A stretch of 64,000 nucleotides of DNA from Loktanella sp. M215 (GTDB lineage: Bacteria; Pseudomonadota; Alphaproteobacteria; Rhodobacterales; Rhodobacteraceae): contig NZ_WMEA01000001.1 in the NCBI RefSeq assembly GCF_021735925.1, positions 1,181,001-1,245,000 on the forward strand. Reading direction: 5' to 3'. Shown here one piece after another: positions 56,015-63,498 of this stretch (positions within the stretch are counted from its first letter, which is position 1; each line of letters starts with the position of its first letter). The notes under the pieces are model-generated. The model saw nothing but the letters and a program-made list of their open reading frames with translations, had not been told where the DNA came from and ran no database searches. A program made the position numbers and the translations under genes.

Positions 56015-56303
56015 GTCGCTTCCCGCGCGAAGTAAGCTGCCGCCTTTTTTAGGATGTCACGCTCCGCCTTGAGCTTGGCGACCTCTCTCTTCAGGGTCGC
56101 AATCTCGGCCAATTCTGCGCGTTGCAAGCCATTGCCGGGAAACGCCGCAACAGGCGCTCCCATCAATTCCCGCATCCAGCGACGCGAGCCACGCTCTCCG
56201 CAAGATCCAGGTCCCGGCACGCCTGAGCGACCGCAACGCCTCGCTCGGTCACCAGCCTTACCGCCTCGATCTTGAACTCGCGGCTAAACTTCCGTCTCGT
56301 CAT
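56011..56303 (-). pseudogene. IS3 OrfA, frameshifted
   Basis: HTH-type OrfA of IS3, starting MTRRKFSREFKIEAVRLVTE at 56303. The frame is lost near 56185-56195 and the protein resumes in another frame with SRRWMRELMG and the coiled coil LAEIATLKREVAKLKAERDI. The stop overlaps the orfB start (ATGA). Confidence 0.8.
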
Positions 56304-56340
56304 ATCCACTCTCCAGTTCAATGGTCACGATCTTATCTTC

Positions 56341-56366
56341 GTGTCCACAAAACCGGCAGCAGCTCA
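56341..56366 (-). repeat. right terminal inverted repeat of the IS3 element
   Basis: Complement of the left repeat, 56341-56366. The adjacent host sequence (56367 on) is the truncated tniQ-like gene. Confidence 0.88.
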
Positions 56367-56631
56367 GGGCCTGCTTTTTGCGACCAAGGGCAGGCGAAGT
56401 TCGTTCGACGTCTGGCAAATTACCGAGGATTCCGTCGCGAGATTTCGCCGGGAATTCCAAGTCGTCTCGGATTTGGCAAAGGAAGGGCAGACTACGTCCA
56501 GAAAGCTTCTTGCCACGCTTGCGAGTCACGGAATCACATCGGTTGGGTCGCAGCCCGCCGGCAAGTCATCGCGCGGGCATTTGATCCGAACCGGTGACAT
56601 CGCCCAGCTGATGAGAGTTTTGCCAATCTAA
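56367..56631 (+). pseudogene. 3' stub of a tniQ/tnsD-like gene
   Basis: An open frame of 88 codons that begins abruptly at the IS edge and ends at a normal stop. The sequence contains FDVWQITEDSVARFRREFQV followed by DLAKEGQTTSRKLLATLASH and ends RTGDIAQLMRVLPI. This helix-turn-helix pattern recalls the C-terminal part of TniQ/TnsD target-selection proteins, but similarity is by eye only. No start codon or N-terminal half remains. A hairpin terminator follows 35 bp later. If correct, it is the last trace of the transposition module. Confidence 0.45.
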
Positions 56632-56665
56632 CCAAAGCCCGTCGTCGGGCGCTATCTACATGAAA

Positions 56666-56700
56666 GCCGCCAAGGGATGCCTTGGCGGCTTCTGGCTTTT
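56666..56700 (+). terminator. terminator after the tniQ-like stub
   Basis: A perfect 10-bp stem (GCCGCCAAGG with CCTTGGCGGC) closes a 4-base loop and is followed by a T-rich run ending in TTTT. Confidence 0.8.
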
Positions 56701-56775
56701 CTACTGGCTGGACGCCGAGCCGGATTTCACGTAATAAAAATCAGGCAATTCGCTGGCTTCTGGCGGCGAGGTTGG

Positions 56776-56835
56776 TGCGCAAGACTATTCGCTAAACGCG
56801 CAAGACTTTGGGCGAATACCGCGCAGACCTTTGGG
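56776..56835 (-). repeat. right-end iterons (candidate TnsB-binding sites)
   Basis: On the minus strand, reading inward from the right tip: CCCAAAGGTCTGCGCG (56835-56820), CCCAAAGTCTTGCGCG (56812-56797) and AATAGTCTTGCGCA (56789-56776), at 23- and 21-bp spacing. They mirror the left-end units. The outer 65 bp to the tip are AT-richer and may bind a host protein. Confidence 0.8.
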
Positions 56836-56900
56836 CGCAGCAAAGTGATTTTCATAAATGAAATCAATGAGGGGTGCGCGTGGTTACGTAGCAACCTACA

Positions 56901-56905
56901 CGGGC
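56901..56905. repeat. right target-site duplication of the Tn7-like element
   Basis: CGGGC directly after the CCTACA tip, identical to 50000-50004. Confidence 0.85.
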
Positions 56906-56920
56906 TGCCGTATCCGGCAG
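56905..56920 (+). terminator. hairpin, probably the displaced gyrB terminator
   Basis: CTGCCG-TATC-CGGCAG, 6-bp stem. In the uninterrupted sequence it would lie about 5 bp after the gyrB stop. The T-run is missing, so it may be a weak terminator or an mRNA end. It is now about 6.9 kb away from gyrB. Confidence 0.5.
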
Positions 56921-56962
56921 TCACCCAAAATCGAGACTGCCCCTCGCTGCGTCACTGGAAGA

Positions 56963-57038
56963 TGGTGGGTGGTGAGGGGCTCGAACCCCCGACATTTTCG
57001 GTGTAAACGAAACGCTCTACCAACTGAGCTAACCACCC
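56963..57038 (-). tRNA. tRNA-Val, anticodon TAC
   Basis: Full cloverleaf on the minus strand: acceptor stem GGGTGGT/ACCACCC, D-arm GCTC...GAGC, anticodon stem TTTCG/CGAAA with loop TTTACAC (anticodon TAC, reading GTA), T-arm GGGGG-TTCGAGC-CCCTC and encoded CCA (56963-56965). Length is 73 without CCA. Its 3' end faces the transposon, 62 bp away, but the insertion is at gyrB, not in the tRNA. Confidence 0.95.
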
Positions 57039-57067
57039 GCAGGCGCCGATCTAGCGCCAAACGGGGG

Positions 57068-57643
57068 CTAGCGCAACTCCTCCATCCGCCCGCGCGACAG
57101 GTGAAACACGTTGCCCTGTCCGCCCTGCAGATCGGTCCAGGCGGCGGTGTCCAGACCCAGTGCCGCACAGCGCAGCATGCGGCTGACGATGCCGTGGCAG
57201 ACAACGACGGCGGGGCCGTCCAGATCATCGAGGAACGCCCGCGCCCGGGCTGTAACGGCTGCCAGCCCTTCGCCGGGGGCCCGCGCGTACAGGCTCAGAT
57301 CGCCGTCGGGGCCGGGGCGGGGGGCGTCCGGATCGGGGGGCGAAAGCTCCGCGCGGAGCCGCCCTTGCCAGTCGCCCACGTCGATCTCGCGCAGGCGGTC
57401 GTCGGTCCGGACCTCCACGGCGATTTCGGCCAGCGCCAGCCCCGCCGTCTCGACCGCCCGCATCAGCGGCGAGGTCCAGAAGCCGAACCCCGTCAGATCG
57501 CGCCCCTGCAACACCTGCCCCTGACGCCGGGCCTGATCGCGGCCAAGTTCTGTCAGCGGCGCGTTCAGATGCCCCTGCATCCGCCCCGCGCGGTTCCAGA
57601 CCGTCTCGCCGTGGCGCAGGATATAAAGGTCGGGATAGGCCAT
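57068..57643 (-). CDS. histidine phosphatase family protein
   Basis: 191 residues. The phosphoglycerate-mutase/acid-phosphatase motif LYILRHGETVWNRAGRMQGH contains the phosphorylated His of RHG. The second catalytic His is in VVVCHGIVSRMLRCAALGL. Substrate is unknown; many members act on sugar phosphates or nucleotides. The ATG at 57643 gives the usual short N-terminus before RHGE. It lies 30 bp from the tRNA gene in the same direction. Confidence 0.88.
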   Translation of the reverse strand: MAYPDLYILRHGETVWNRAGRMQGHLNAPLTELGRDQARRQGQVLQGRDLTGFGFWTSPLMRAVETAGLALAEIAVEVRTDDRLREIDVGDWQGRLRAELSPPDPDAPRPGPDGDLSLYARAPGEGLAAVTARARAFLDDLDGPAVVVCHGIVSRMLRCAALGLDTAAWTDLQGGQGNVFHLSRGRMEELR

Positions 57644-57778
57644 GCGAACGCGTTCCTGCTGAAATTTGCGACATCCGGCAGGCCCTGACCCACCGCCGGG
57701 GCGAAAGCCACCCGCCCGCACTTGCGATCCCGCAAACCACATGCAGCATGGTCGATACACCCCAGACCGGAGATACCG

Positions 57779-58684
57779 ATGCACCGCCTGCCTGTCCACG
57801 CTGCCTGCACGATCCTGACCCTGTCGCTGGCCGGCCCGCTAAGCGCTCAGGACGCGACGCACCGCACCGCCATTATCTCGGCCTTTCCGCCGGAAATCGC
57901 GGCGCTGCAGGACGGGCTGACCGACACGGCGACGCAGACGCTGAACGGGGTCAGCTTCACGACCGGGCAACTGGCGGGTCAGCAGGTCGTGATGTTCATG
58001 TCCGGCGTCAGCATGGTGAATGCCGCCATGACGACGCAACTGGCCTTGGATCACTTCACCATCGACCGGATCCTGTTTTCCGGCATCGCCGGGGGGGTCG
58101 ATCCCGATCTGGCCATCGGTGACGTGGTGATTCCCGGCCAGTGGGGGCAATACCTGCAGGGCGTCGCCGCGCGCGACACTGACGGCGCCTTTGCCATGCC
58201 ACCCTGGATGACCAGCGCATTTCCCAATTTCGGCATGACCTTCACCGTTCCCTTCGGCGTCATGGCCGACGGGCTGAGCGAGCCAGACATGAGCTTCTGG
58301 TTCCCCGTCGATCCCGATCTGCTGACGCTGGCGCAGACCGTTGCCGCCGACGTCGCCCTGTCCGATTGCACGCCGGATCAGGCCTGCCTGACCAAGGCGC
58401 CCAAGATCGTGGTCGGCGGCAACGGCGTCTCGGGTCCGATGTTCGTCGACAACGCCGCCCTGCGGCAGCACGCCTTCGCCACCTTCGATGCACAGGTGCT
58501 GGACATGGAAAGCGCCGCCGTCGCACAGGTCGCCTTTGCCAACGGCACCCCCTTCATCGCCTTCCGGTCGCTGTCCGACCTCGCGGGCGGGGGCGAGGGG
58601 GCCAACGAGATGGGCACCTTCATGGCGCTGGCCGCCACGAATGCCGCCACCGTCATCCGGGCCGTTGTGGCAGCACTGGACTAG
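57779..58684 (+). CDS. secreted 5'-methylthioadenosine/S-adenosylhomocysteine nucleosidase-like protein
   Basis: 301 residues. A signal peptide (about residues 1-24, ending LSAQDA) precedes a PNP/UDP-phosphorylase fold. The nucleoside-binding and catalytic segments are FSGIAGGVDPDLAIGDVVIP, VLDMESAAVAQVAFANGTPF and IAFRSLSDLAGG, close to those of MtnN (Pfs), with the catalytic Asp in SDLAG. MtnN is normally cytoplasmic, so export is unusual; secreted members may scavenge nucleosides. The ATG at 57779 fits the signal peptide. Its 3' end faces the DUF2252 gene. Confidence 0.8.
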   Translation: MHRLPVHAACTILTLSLAGPLSAQDATHRTAIISAFPPEIAALQDGLTDTATQTLNGVSFTTGQLAGQQVVMFMSGVSMVNAAMTTQLALDHFTIDRILFSGIAGGVDPDLAIGDVVIPGQWGQYLQGVAARDTDGAFAMPPWMTSAFPNFGMTFTVPFGVMADGLSEPDMSFWFPVDPDLLTLAQTVAADVALSDCTPDQACLTKAPKIVVGGNGVSGPMFVDNAALRQHAFATFDAQVLDMESAAVAQVAFANGTPFIAFRSLSDLAGGGEGANEMGTFMALAATNAATVIRAVVAALD

Positions 58685-58695
58685 GGCTGCCGCGT

Positions 58696-60093
58696 CTAGC
58701 GATAGTTGATGTCGACCCGGTCGAAGGCGCCTGCCGCGTGATCCTGACGGAACATCTTGTGATCCCGGTGCAGGCGCTTTGCGGCCTCCTTGGTCCAGCG
58801 CTGGATATCGGCCACGAACAGCTTGCGCGGGCTGGCAGCGGCAAGGATCGACGGTTCCACATCGTAATCGACCTGCCCCAGATCGTCTGACAGCGCATGG
58901 GCCTGTGCCAGTGCCGCCCCGCAAACGCGCGCATACTTGCGCCACGTCTTGTCCGACAGATCGTCCAGATCGATGTCATCGCGAAATGGTGCGCGTTCAC
59001 GGCTCATATAGCTGTCGCCGTCGATGGTGACGGCACCATAGAACACATCGCCATGCGCCAGCTGCACCTTCTGCCCGTGCGCGATCCGGTCCGCCCGGTC
59101 GCCCGCGTGAAACTCCGTCGGCGGCGTCAGCCCCTGCAGGGCAGAGGTCCGCGCCCGCTTGAACTCCACGATCATGTCGTCGGTCGCGTCCTGCGACGGC
59201 CCCTCCAGCAGCACGTAATAGCGCGGCAGCCCGAGAGACGCCGTCCCCTGACCGTGCCGCACGCAGACGTCCTTCACCTTCAGCTCGGGGCTGCGGTCCG
59301 GCACGTCCAGATCGTTGGCCTTGGCCAGATCATAGATCGCCTGCTGGAACTTTTCGATCTCGCCGCTGATCGGCTGCAATTCGTCGTCGGCCCGGAACCC
59401 CTTGCCGCTGGGCTTCAGGTAATCGCCCCAAAGCCAGTCCTTCCGGTCCTCCCAGGCCTGCGCAAACAGGCGGCGGATCACCTTGGGCGAATTGTCCTGC
59501 CGGTAGTTGTCGTTCTTCTCGGTCGCGTGGCGGGCGTAATCCTTCATCGCGCGCAGATAGCCTTTGACGAAATGCTTCACGATGCGCTTGCGCTGCCTTT
59601 TCTTCGCACCCGCGACCTGTTCCGCCGCGATCCAGAACCCCACGGCCCCGCGCTTGATGTCCCAGGTAAAGGGCGCATACAGCACCTCGTCGAAATCATT
59701 GACGCCAAAGATAGGCACGTTGTGCGCGTCGGGCATCACGCCGAAATTCTCGGGGTGGACGTCACCCAGCGCAAGCACCGTCGGCATCGCCGGATCCTCG
59801 CCCGCCATGTCGCGGTAGAACAGCAGGGCCGTGCCGCGAAAGAACTTGAAGACGTCCTTGGACAGGGTGTCGAACTTATCCCGCGTGCCGCTGGCCTGCT
59901 GCTCGATCCGGGTGGCGTGGTCTTCGCGCAGTGTCCTGCGGATGTGTTCGCGCCGCGCCTGACCGGTCAGCAGCACGGGCGGGATCAGCCGCTCGCCAGA
60001 CGACATGGCCTGCGACAGGGCTTCGAATTGCGCGACACGGGGTTCGGCCTTGCTGGCCCCGTCCGGCAGGCGGTTCTCGGTCGTCTTGGCCAT
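58696..60093 (-). CDS. DUF2252 family protein
   Basis: 465 residues, soluble, with a kinase-like fold in memory of the family: VLALGDVHPENFGVMPDAHN and FGVNDFDEVLYAPFTWDIKR are the hallmark segments and recall the HGD and DFD motifs of aminoglycoside-type kinases. Substrate and role are not known. It precedes crtC in the same direction with a 34-bp gap on the far side of that gene's stop, so it may be co-transcribed with the carotenoid genes. Confidence 0.82.
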   Translation of the reverse strand: MAKTTENRLPDGASKAEPRVAQFEALSQAMSSGERLIPPVLLTGQARREHIRRTLREDHATRIEQQASGTRDKFDTLSKDVFKFFRGTALLFYRDMAGEDPAMPTVLALGDVHPENFGVMPDAHNVPIFGVNDFDEVLYAPFTWDIKRGAVGFWIAAEQVAGAKKRQRKRIVKHFVKGYLRAMKDYARHATEKNDNYRQDNSPKVIRRLFAQAWEDRKDWLWGDYLKPSGKGFRADDELQPISGEIEKFQQAIYDLAKANDLDVPDRSPELKVKDVCVRHGQGTASLGLPRYYVLLEGPSQDATDDMIVEFKRARTSALQGLTPPTEFHAGDRADRIAHGQKVQLAHGDVFYGAVTIDGDSYMSRERAPFRDDIDLDDLSDKTWRKYARVCGAALAQAHALSDDLGQVDYDVEPSILAAASPRKLFVADIQRWTKEAAKRLHRDHKMFRQDHAAGAFDRVDINYR

Positions 60094-60127
60094 GCGCGCC
60101 CCCTTTGATCTGCAGCAGGGTCAAACG

Positions 60128-61066
60128 TCAGCCGTCCCTGCGCGGTTCCGACCAGCCGGGCCGTCGGGGCACGCGGAACGCCAGCATCGGCTTCAACAAG
60201 GGATTGCGGAACCGGGTCAGGTCCAGCGCCTCGTGCACGCCCGTCACCGTCTCGCCGTTCAGCTGCGTCCGCACGGCAGAGCGGCTGTAGAACGGCGCAT
60301 CCAGCATCCCCAGCACCTGTTGCGGCACCGTCCCCGGATCGGCCCGCGTCTCTCGTTTCACCTGCCACAGCGATCGCTTGAACGCGGTGCGCGGCGGTGC
60401 CTCCGCAGGCTGGGCGGACCCGTCGGGACCAAAGGCGATGGCGGTGTCGAACCGGCTGCCGTCGCGCCGCACCGCGTCGTAGAAACAGGTGGCCCCCGCC
60501 GCCGTCGGATACCGCCCCCAGGTCCAGAAATCGAAATCATCCTCCAGCGCGCGGGTGCCGAAGTTGGCGTCGAAATAGCCATGCCCCGACCACTGCCAGC
60601 CCTCCGCCTCCAGCGCCACGGTGATGTCGCTGATCGGCGAAAAGGGTCGCCAGACATGCCCGCCGTCCGCCGCCAGCGGCAGTTCCACCCCCGTGATCGC
60701 CCGCGGCGTCACCGTGATCGTGCCGCGCACGCGCGCGATCACCGGCGGGCCACTGACCTCGTCGATGGTGATGACCAGCGACTGCCCGTCCCAGTGCATC
60801 TGCGACGGGCCGACGCGCAGCGTGTCCCGCGTCGTCGACAGCGCCGCGCGGCCCCGGTCGGTCATCGTGAAGCGCCCGCCGGGGCCATAGGTCGCCACGT
60901 TGATGCAGCAATGGTTCGCCGGATCGCGCCGCCCTGACCACGCGTACCACGGGCTGAACACCGACCCGATGAACCCTATGACGGAAACGGCTTTTTGCCC
61001 GTCTTCGCTGATCCCGTCGACATACCACCACGCGTATCCGCCTGCCGGGACGTCAAGGTTGAAGCA
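60128..61066 (-). CDS. crtC: hydroxyneurosporene synthase CrtC, start unresolved
   Basis: Carotenoid 1,2-hydratase of the spheroidene branch. Recognised by DVPAGGYAWWYVDGISEDGQ, IGFIGSVFSPWYAWSGRRDP and FDFWTWGRYP with conserved catalytic Asp/His positions. The homologous part starts at about 61066, inside the 3' end of crtD, but no ATG, GTG or TTG is in frame there. The nearest in-frame upstream start is GTG at 61153 and the nearest downstream is GTG at 60961. About 312 codons run from the first conserved position to the stop. Its crtD partner is directly upstream in the same operon. Confidence 0.85.
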   Translation of the reverse strand, partial: CFNLDVPAGGYAWWYVDGISEDGQKAVSVIGFIGSVFSPWYAWSGRRDPANHCCINVATYGPGGRFTMTDRGRAALSTTRDTLRVGPSQMHWDGQSLVITIDEVSGPPVIARVRGTITVTPRAITGVELPLAADGGHVWRPFSPISDITVALEAEGWQWSGHGYFDANFGTRALEDDFDFWTWGRYPTAAGATCFYDAVRRDGSRFDTAIAFGPDGSAQPAEAPPRTAFKRSLWQVKRETRADPGTVPQQVLGMLDAPFYSRSAVRTQLNGETVTGVHEALDLTRFRNPLLKPMLAFRVPRRPGWSEPRRDG

Positions 61067-62517
61067 TGGTCGCTCAGCATCATCGCGACCGCATGCCGGG
61101 CGGAGAGTGTGGCCATCGGCACGCCCGCCCCCGGATGCGTCCCCCCGCCGCACAGATACAGACCCGTCACCGCCGTCCGTGCCGTCGGCCGCTGCAAGGC
61201 CGCCGTCAGCCCCTGCGGGGATCGCCCGTAAAGGGATCCTCTGCTGCCGGGAAACAGCCGGGCAAAGTCCCCCGGCCCGGTCAGTGTCACCGGGCCGGGG
61301 GAAAAGTGCAGGCCGAACTGCCGCAGGCGGTCGAACATCAGTGTCTGACATGAAAAATCCTCTGGTGTCGGGCGCTCGCCCAGCGGGGCGGCATTGCGAA
61401 TGATCTCGAACCGCTGCAGCGCGCCGGGGGCGGCGTCATGGTCCTGCGCACAGATGTAAAGCGTGGCGTCCTGCGGCACAGCGCCCGTGGCGATGGCGGC
61501 GAACTCCGCCTCTGCGTCGTCCGCGAAAAAGACCGTGTGATGCGCCAGCGGCACCCCCTCCGGCACGGCGGCAAAGCTCGCGACATGCGCCGACAGGCTG
61601 CGCGGCATCACCGCAGCCTCGGCCACGGCGGCCTTGGGCGCAGGTCCCAGCAGACCGGCCTGCAGCGCCGCCGGATCGCCATTGAACAGCACCATGTCGG
61701 CGGGCACGAACCCCGTCTCCGTATCCACGCCGCTGACCTTGCCGCCCTGCTTGACGATCCGCCGCACAGGTGTCGCGTAGCGAAACGTCGCGCCGAACCC
61801 TTCGGCCAGCCGCGACAGCGTCAAAGCCAGCGCATGCATCCCGCCATCCACCGTCCAGACGCCGCGCGCCTCCGCCTCCCAGATCAGGGACAGCAGGGCA
61901 GGGGAGGCGCCGGGACTGCCGCCGACATAGGTGGCATAGCGCGCAAAAAGCTGCGCCAGACGGGGCTCTCGGAACGACGACGCGACAAGCCCCGCCAGCG
62001 TCTTGTGCGGCGCCATGTCCAGCGCCAGCCGCGGCTGCCTGATCACCCGCCGGACCAGATCGGCCTGCGACGGTTGCGCGGCCTGCATCATCGGCACCTC
62101 GAAGGCCGCGAAAAGCCGCGCCGCCCGCGCGCTGAAGCGGCGAAAATCGTCGGCACTGCCATCACCGAAGACCTGCGCGATCCGCGCGGCGCTGTCGCCC
62201 GCATCGGCCATCAGGTCCAGCGTCGCGCCATCGGGCCAGTAATGCCGCGCCAACGTGTCCAGCGGGCGCAGCGTCAGATGATCCTCCGGCCGCAGGCCCA
62301 CATCTGCGAACAGTGCGTCGAAGACGGGCCGCAGTGTCAGCACCGTCGGCCCCGCATCGACCGGCCCGGCCTCCGTCGCCAGGGTCCGCATCTTGCCGCC
62401 GGGGGTGGCCTGCGCCTCGATCACCGTGACGGCACAGCCCGCGTGCGCCAACAGCATGGCCGCCGCCAGCCCGCCGATCCCGGCCCCCACGATCACAACC
62501 TTGGCCTGCGTCTCCAT
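60976..62517 (-). CDS. crtD: hydroxyneurosporene/methoxyneurosporene dehydrogenase CrtD
   Basis: FAD-dependent desaturase of the CrtI family, 513 residues. The N-terminal dinucleotide-binding motif is VVIVGAGIGGLAAAMLLAHA. The C-terminal segment LYLCGGGTHPGAGVPMATLS is the second FAD signature. It desaturates the carotenoid after hydration and methylation by CrtC and CrtF. It is divergent from crtE, with a 105-bp region carrying two PpsR-type boxes, and overlaps crtC. Confidence 0.93.
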   Translation of the reverse strand: METQAKVVIVGAGIGGLAAAMLLAHAGCAVTVIEAQATPGGKMRTLATEAGPVDAGPTVLTLRPVFDALFADVGLRPEDHLTLRPLDTLARHYWPDGATLDLMADAGDSAARIAQVFGDGSADDFRRFSARAARLFAAFEVPMMQAAQPSQADLVRRVIRQPRLALDMAPHKTLAGLVASSFREPRLAQLFARYATYVGGSPGASPALLSLIWEAEARGVWTVDGGMHALALTLSRLAEGFGATFRYATPVRRIVKQGGKVSGVDTETGFVPADMVLFNGDPAALQAGLLGPAPKAAVAEAAVMPRSLSAHVASFAAVPEGVPLAHHTVFFADDAEAEFAAIATGAVPQDATLYICAQDHDAAPGALQRFEIIRNAAPLGERPTPEDFSCQTLMFDRLRQFGLHFSPGPVTLTGPGDFARLFPGSRGSLYGRSPQGLTAALQRPTARTAVTGLYLCGGGTHPGAGVPMATLSARHAVAMMLSDHASTLTSRQADTRGGMSTGSAKTGKKPFPS

Positions 62518-62560
62518 CGCGCCTCTCCTTCAACCCGACTGTTGACTCGGAATCCAAATG

Positions 62561-62578
62561 TGTCCAGTCTAGTTTACA
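62561..62578. promoter_or_regulatory. PpsR/CrtJ-type box 1
   Basis: TGT-N12-ACA in the divergent crtD-crtE region. PpsR/CrtJ binds this motif and represses photosynthesis genes in the presence of oxygen and light. Two copies in close order allow cooperative binding. Confidence 0.75.
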
Positions 62579-62584
62579 TTGCGG

Positions 62585-62602
62585 TGTCTAATTTAGATTA
62601 CA
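62585..62602. promoter_or_regulatory. PpsR/CrtJ-type box 2
   Basis: Second TGT-N12-ACA, 6 bp after the first and ending 20 bp before the crtE start. It lies in an AT-rich stretch that may include the crtE promoter. Confidence 0.75.
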
Positions 62603-62622
62603 GTTATCAAAGGATGTGGCCG

Positions 62623-63498
62623 ATGCGCCTGTCAGACCGGATCGACGCCGCCGTGGCCATGGCCATCCACTCCGGCCAGCGTGGCCCTGCGCCCTCTCGC
62701 CTGTCAGCTGCCTTGCACTACGCCGTCACACCCGGCGGCGCGCGCATCCGGCCCACGATCCTGCTGTCCGTCGCCATGGCCTGCGGCGACGACCGCCCGG
62801 CGCTGGCCGACGCGGCCGCCGCGGCGCTGGAGGTCATTCACTGCGCCAGCCTCGTCCACGACGACCTGCCCTGTTTCGACGACGCCGACACCCGCCGCGG
62901 CAAGCCCGCGCTGCACCGCGCCTTTTCCGAACCGCTGGCCGTTCTGACCGGCGACAGCCTGATCGTCATGGGCTTTCAGGTGCTGGCCCGCGCCGCTGCC
63001 CTTGCCCCCGACCGCGCCGTGGCGCTCATCGACGTGCTGGCCACCCGCACCGGCATGCCCTTTGGCATCTGCGCCGGGCAGGGGTGGGAATCCGAGGATC
63101 AGATCGACCTCGCCGCCTACCACCGGTCCAAGACCGGCGCGCTCTTCATCGCCGCGACCCAGATGGGCGCCATCGCCGCCGGTCAGGCTGGCGAACCCTG
63201 GGCCGAACTCGGTGACCGCATCGGAGAAGCCTTTCAAGTGGCCGACGACCTGCGCGACGCGCTGTGCGACGCAACCGAATTGGGCAAGCCCGCCGGTCAG
63301 GACGACCTGCACGGCCGCCCCAACGCCGTGGCGCGGCTTGGAATTCACGGCGCCGTCGCGCGCTTCGACGACATGCTGGCCGGTGCGATCTCCTCCATCC
63401 CCGCCTGCCCCGGCGAGGCGGCGCTTGCCCAGATGGTCCGCGCCTACGCCGACCGCCTCGTGCCTGCCGTGGCGCGCAGCGCCGTGCCGGGCGAATGA
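62623..63498 (+). CDS. crtE: geranylgeranyl diphosphate synthase CrtE
   Basis: Prenyltransferase making the C20 precursor of carotenoids and the bacteriochlorophyll tail, 291 residues. The first Asp-rich motif is DDLPCFDDADTRRGKPALHR; the second is FQVADDLRDALCD. The allylic Arg pair follows the first motif, as in the family. The ATG at 62623 is 8 bases after AAAGGA; another ATG at 62614 is too close. Its stop overlaps the crtF start (ATGA). Confidence 0.94.
   Translation: MRLSDRIDAAVAMAIHSGQRGPAPSRLSAALHYAVTPGGARIRPTILLSVAMACGDDRPALADAAAAALEVIHCASLVHDDLPCFDDADTRRGKPALHRAFSEPLAVLTGDSLIVMGFQVLARAAALAPDRAVALIDVLATRTGMPFGICAGQGWESEDQIDLAAYHRSKTGALFIAATQMGAIAAGQAGEPWAELGDRIGEAFQVADDLRDALCDATELGKPAGQDDLHGRPNAVARLGIHGAVARFDDMLAGAISSIPACPGEAALAQMVRAYADRLVPAVARSAVPGE

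Larger units (their letters stand above)
55027..56366 (-). mobile_element. decayed IS3-family insertion sequence
   Basis: 1340 bp with terminal inverted repeats of 26 bp at 55027-55052 and 56341-56366 (TGAGCTGCTGCCGG... on the inward strand, one mismatch). TG...CA ends and the orfA/orfB arrangement with an ATGA overlap fit IS3. Flanking bases differ (AACT left, GGGC right), so no target duplication remains. Both open frames are broken, so it is inactive. It cuts off the 5' part of the tniQ-like gene at its right end. Confidence 0.88.
50005..56900. mobile_element. Tn7-like transposon, non-autonomous, inserted after gyrB
   Basis: 6896 bp bounded by TGTAGG at the left and CCTACA at the right, flanked by CGGGC on both sides. 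Three imperfect 16-bp iterons lie near each tip with the same orientation relative to their tip, matching the multiple TnsB-binding sites of Tn7-type ends. Content: an abortive-infection-type gene, bcsA- and hlyD-like genes, an IS3-family copy and a truncated tniQ-like gene. No tnsA, tnsB or tnsC homologue is present, so it could only move in trans. Insertion just after an essential gene parallels Tn7 at glmS. I infer family membership from ends, duplication and location. Confidence 0.8.

Noticed and set aside
56272..56631. An intact 119-residue gene spanning the IS right end
   Set aside because: Its first 31 codons are IS terminal sequence read in the opposite direction to the transposase; only the part after 56366 looks like a real protein, and it is truncated.
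50017..56835. CRISPR-like repeats
   Set aside because: Only three short copies per end, 19-23 bp apart, mirrored between ends; there are no spacers. They fit transposase-binding iterons.
56963..57038. tRNA-Val as integration site of a genomic island
   Set aside because: The tRNA is intact, there is no integrase and no repeated tRNA end, and the target duplication places the insertion after gyrB.
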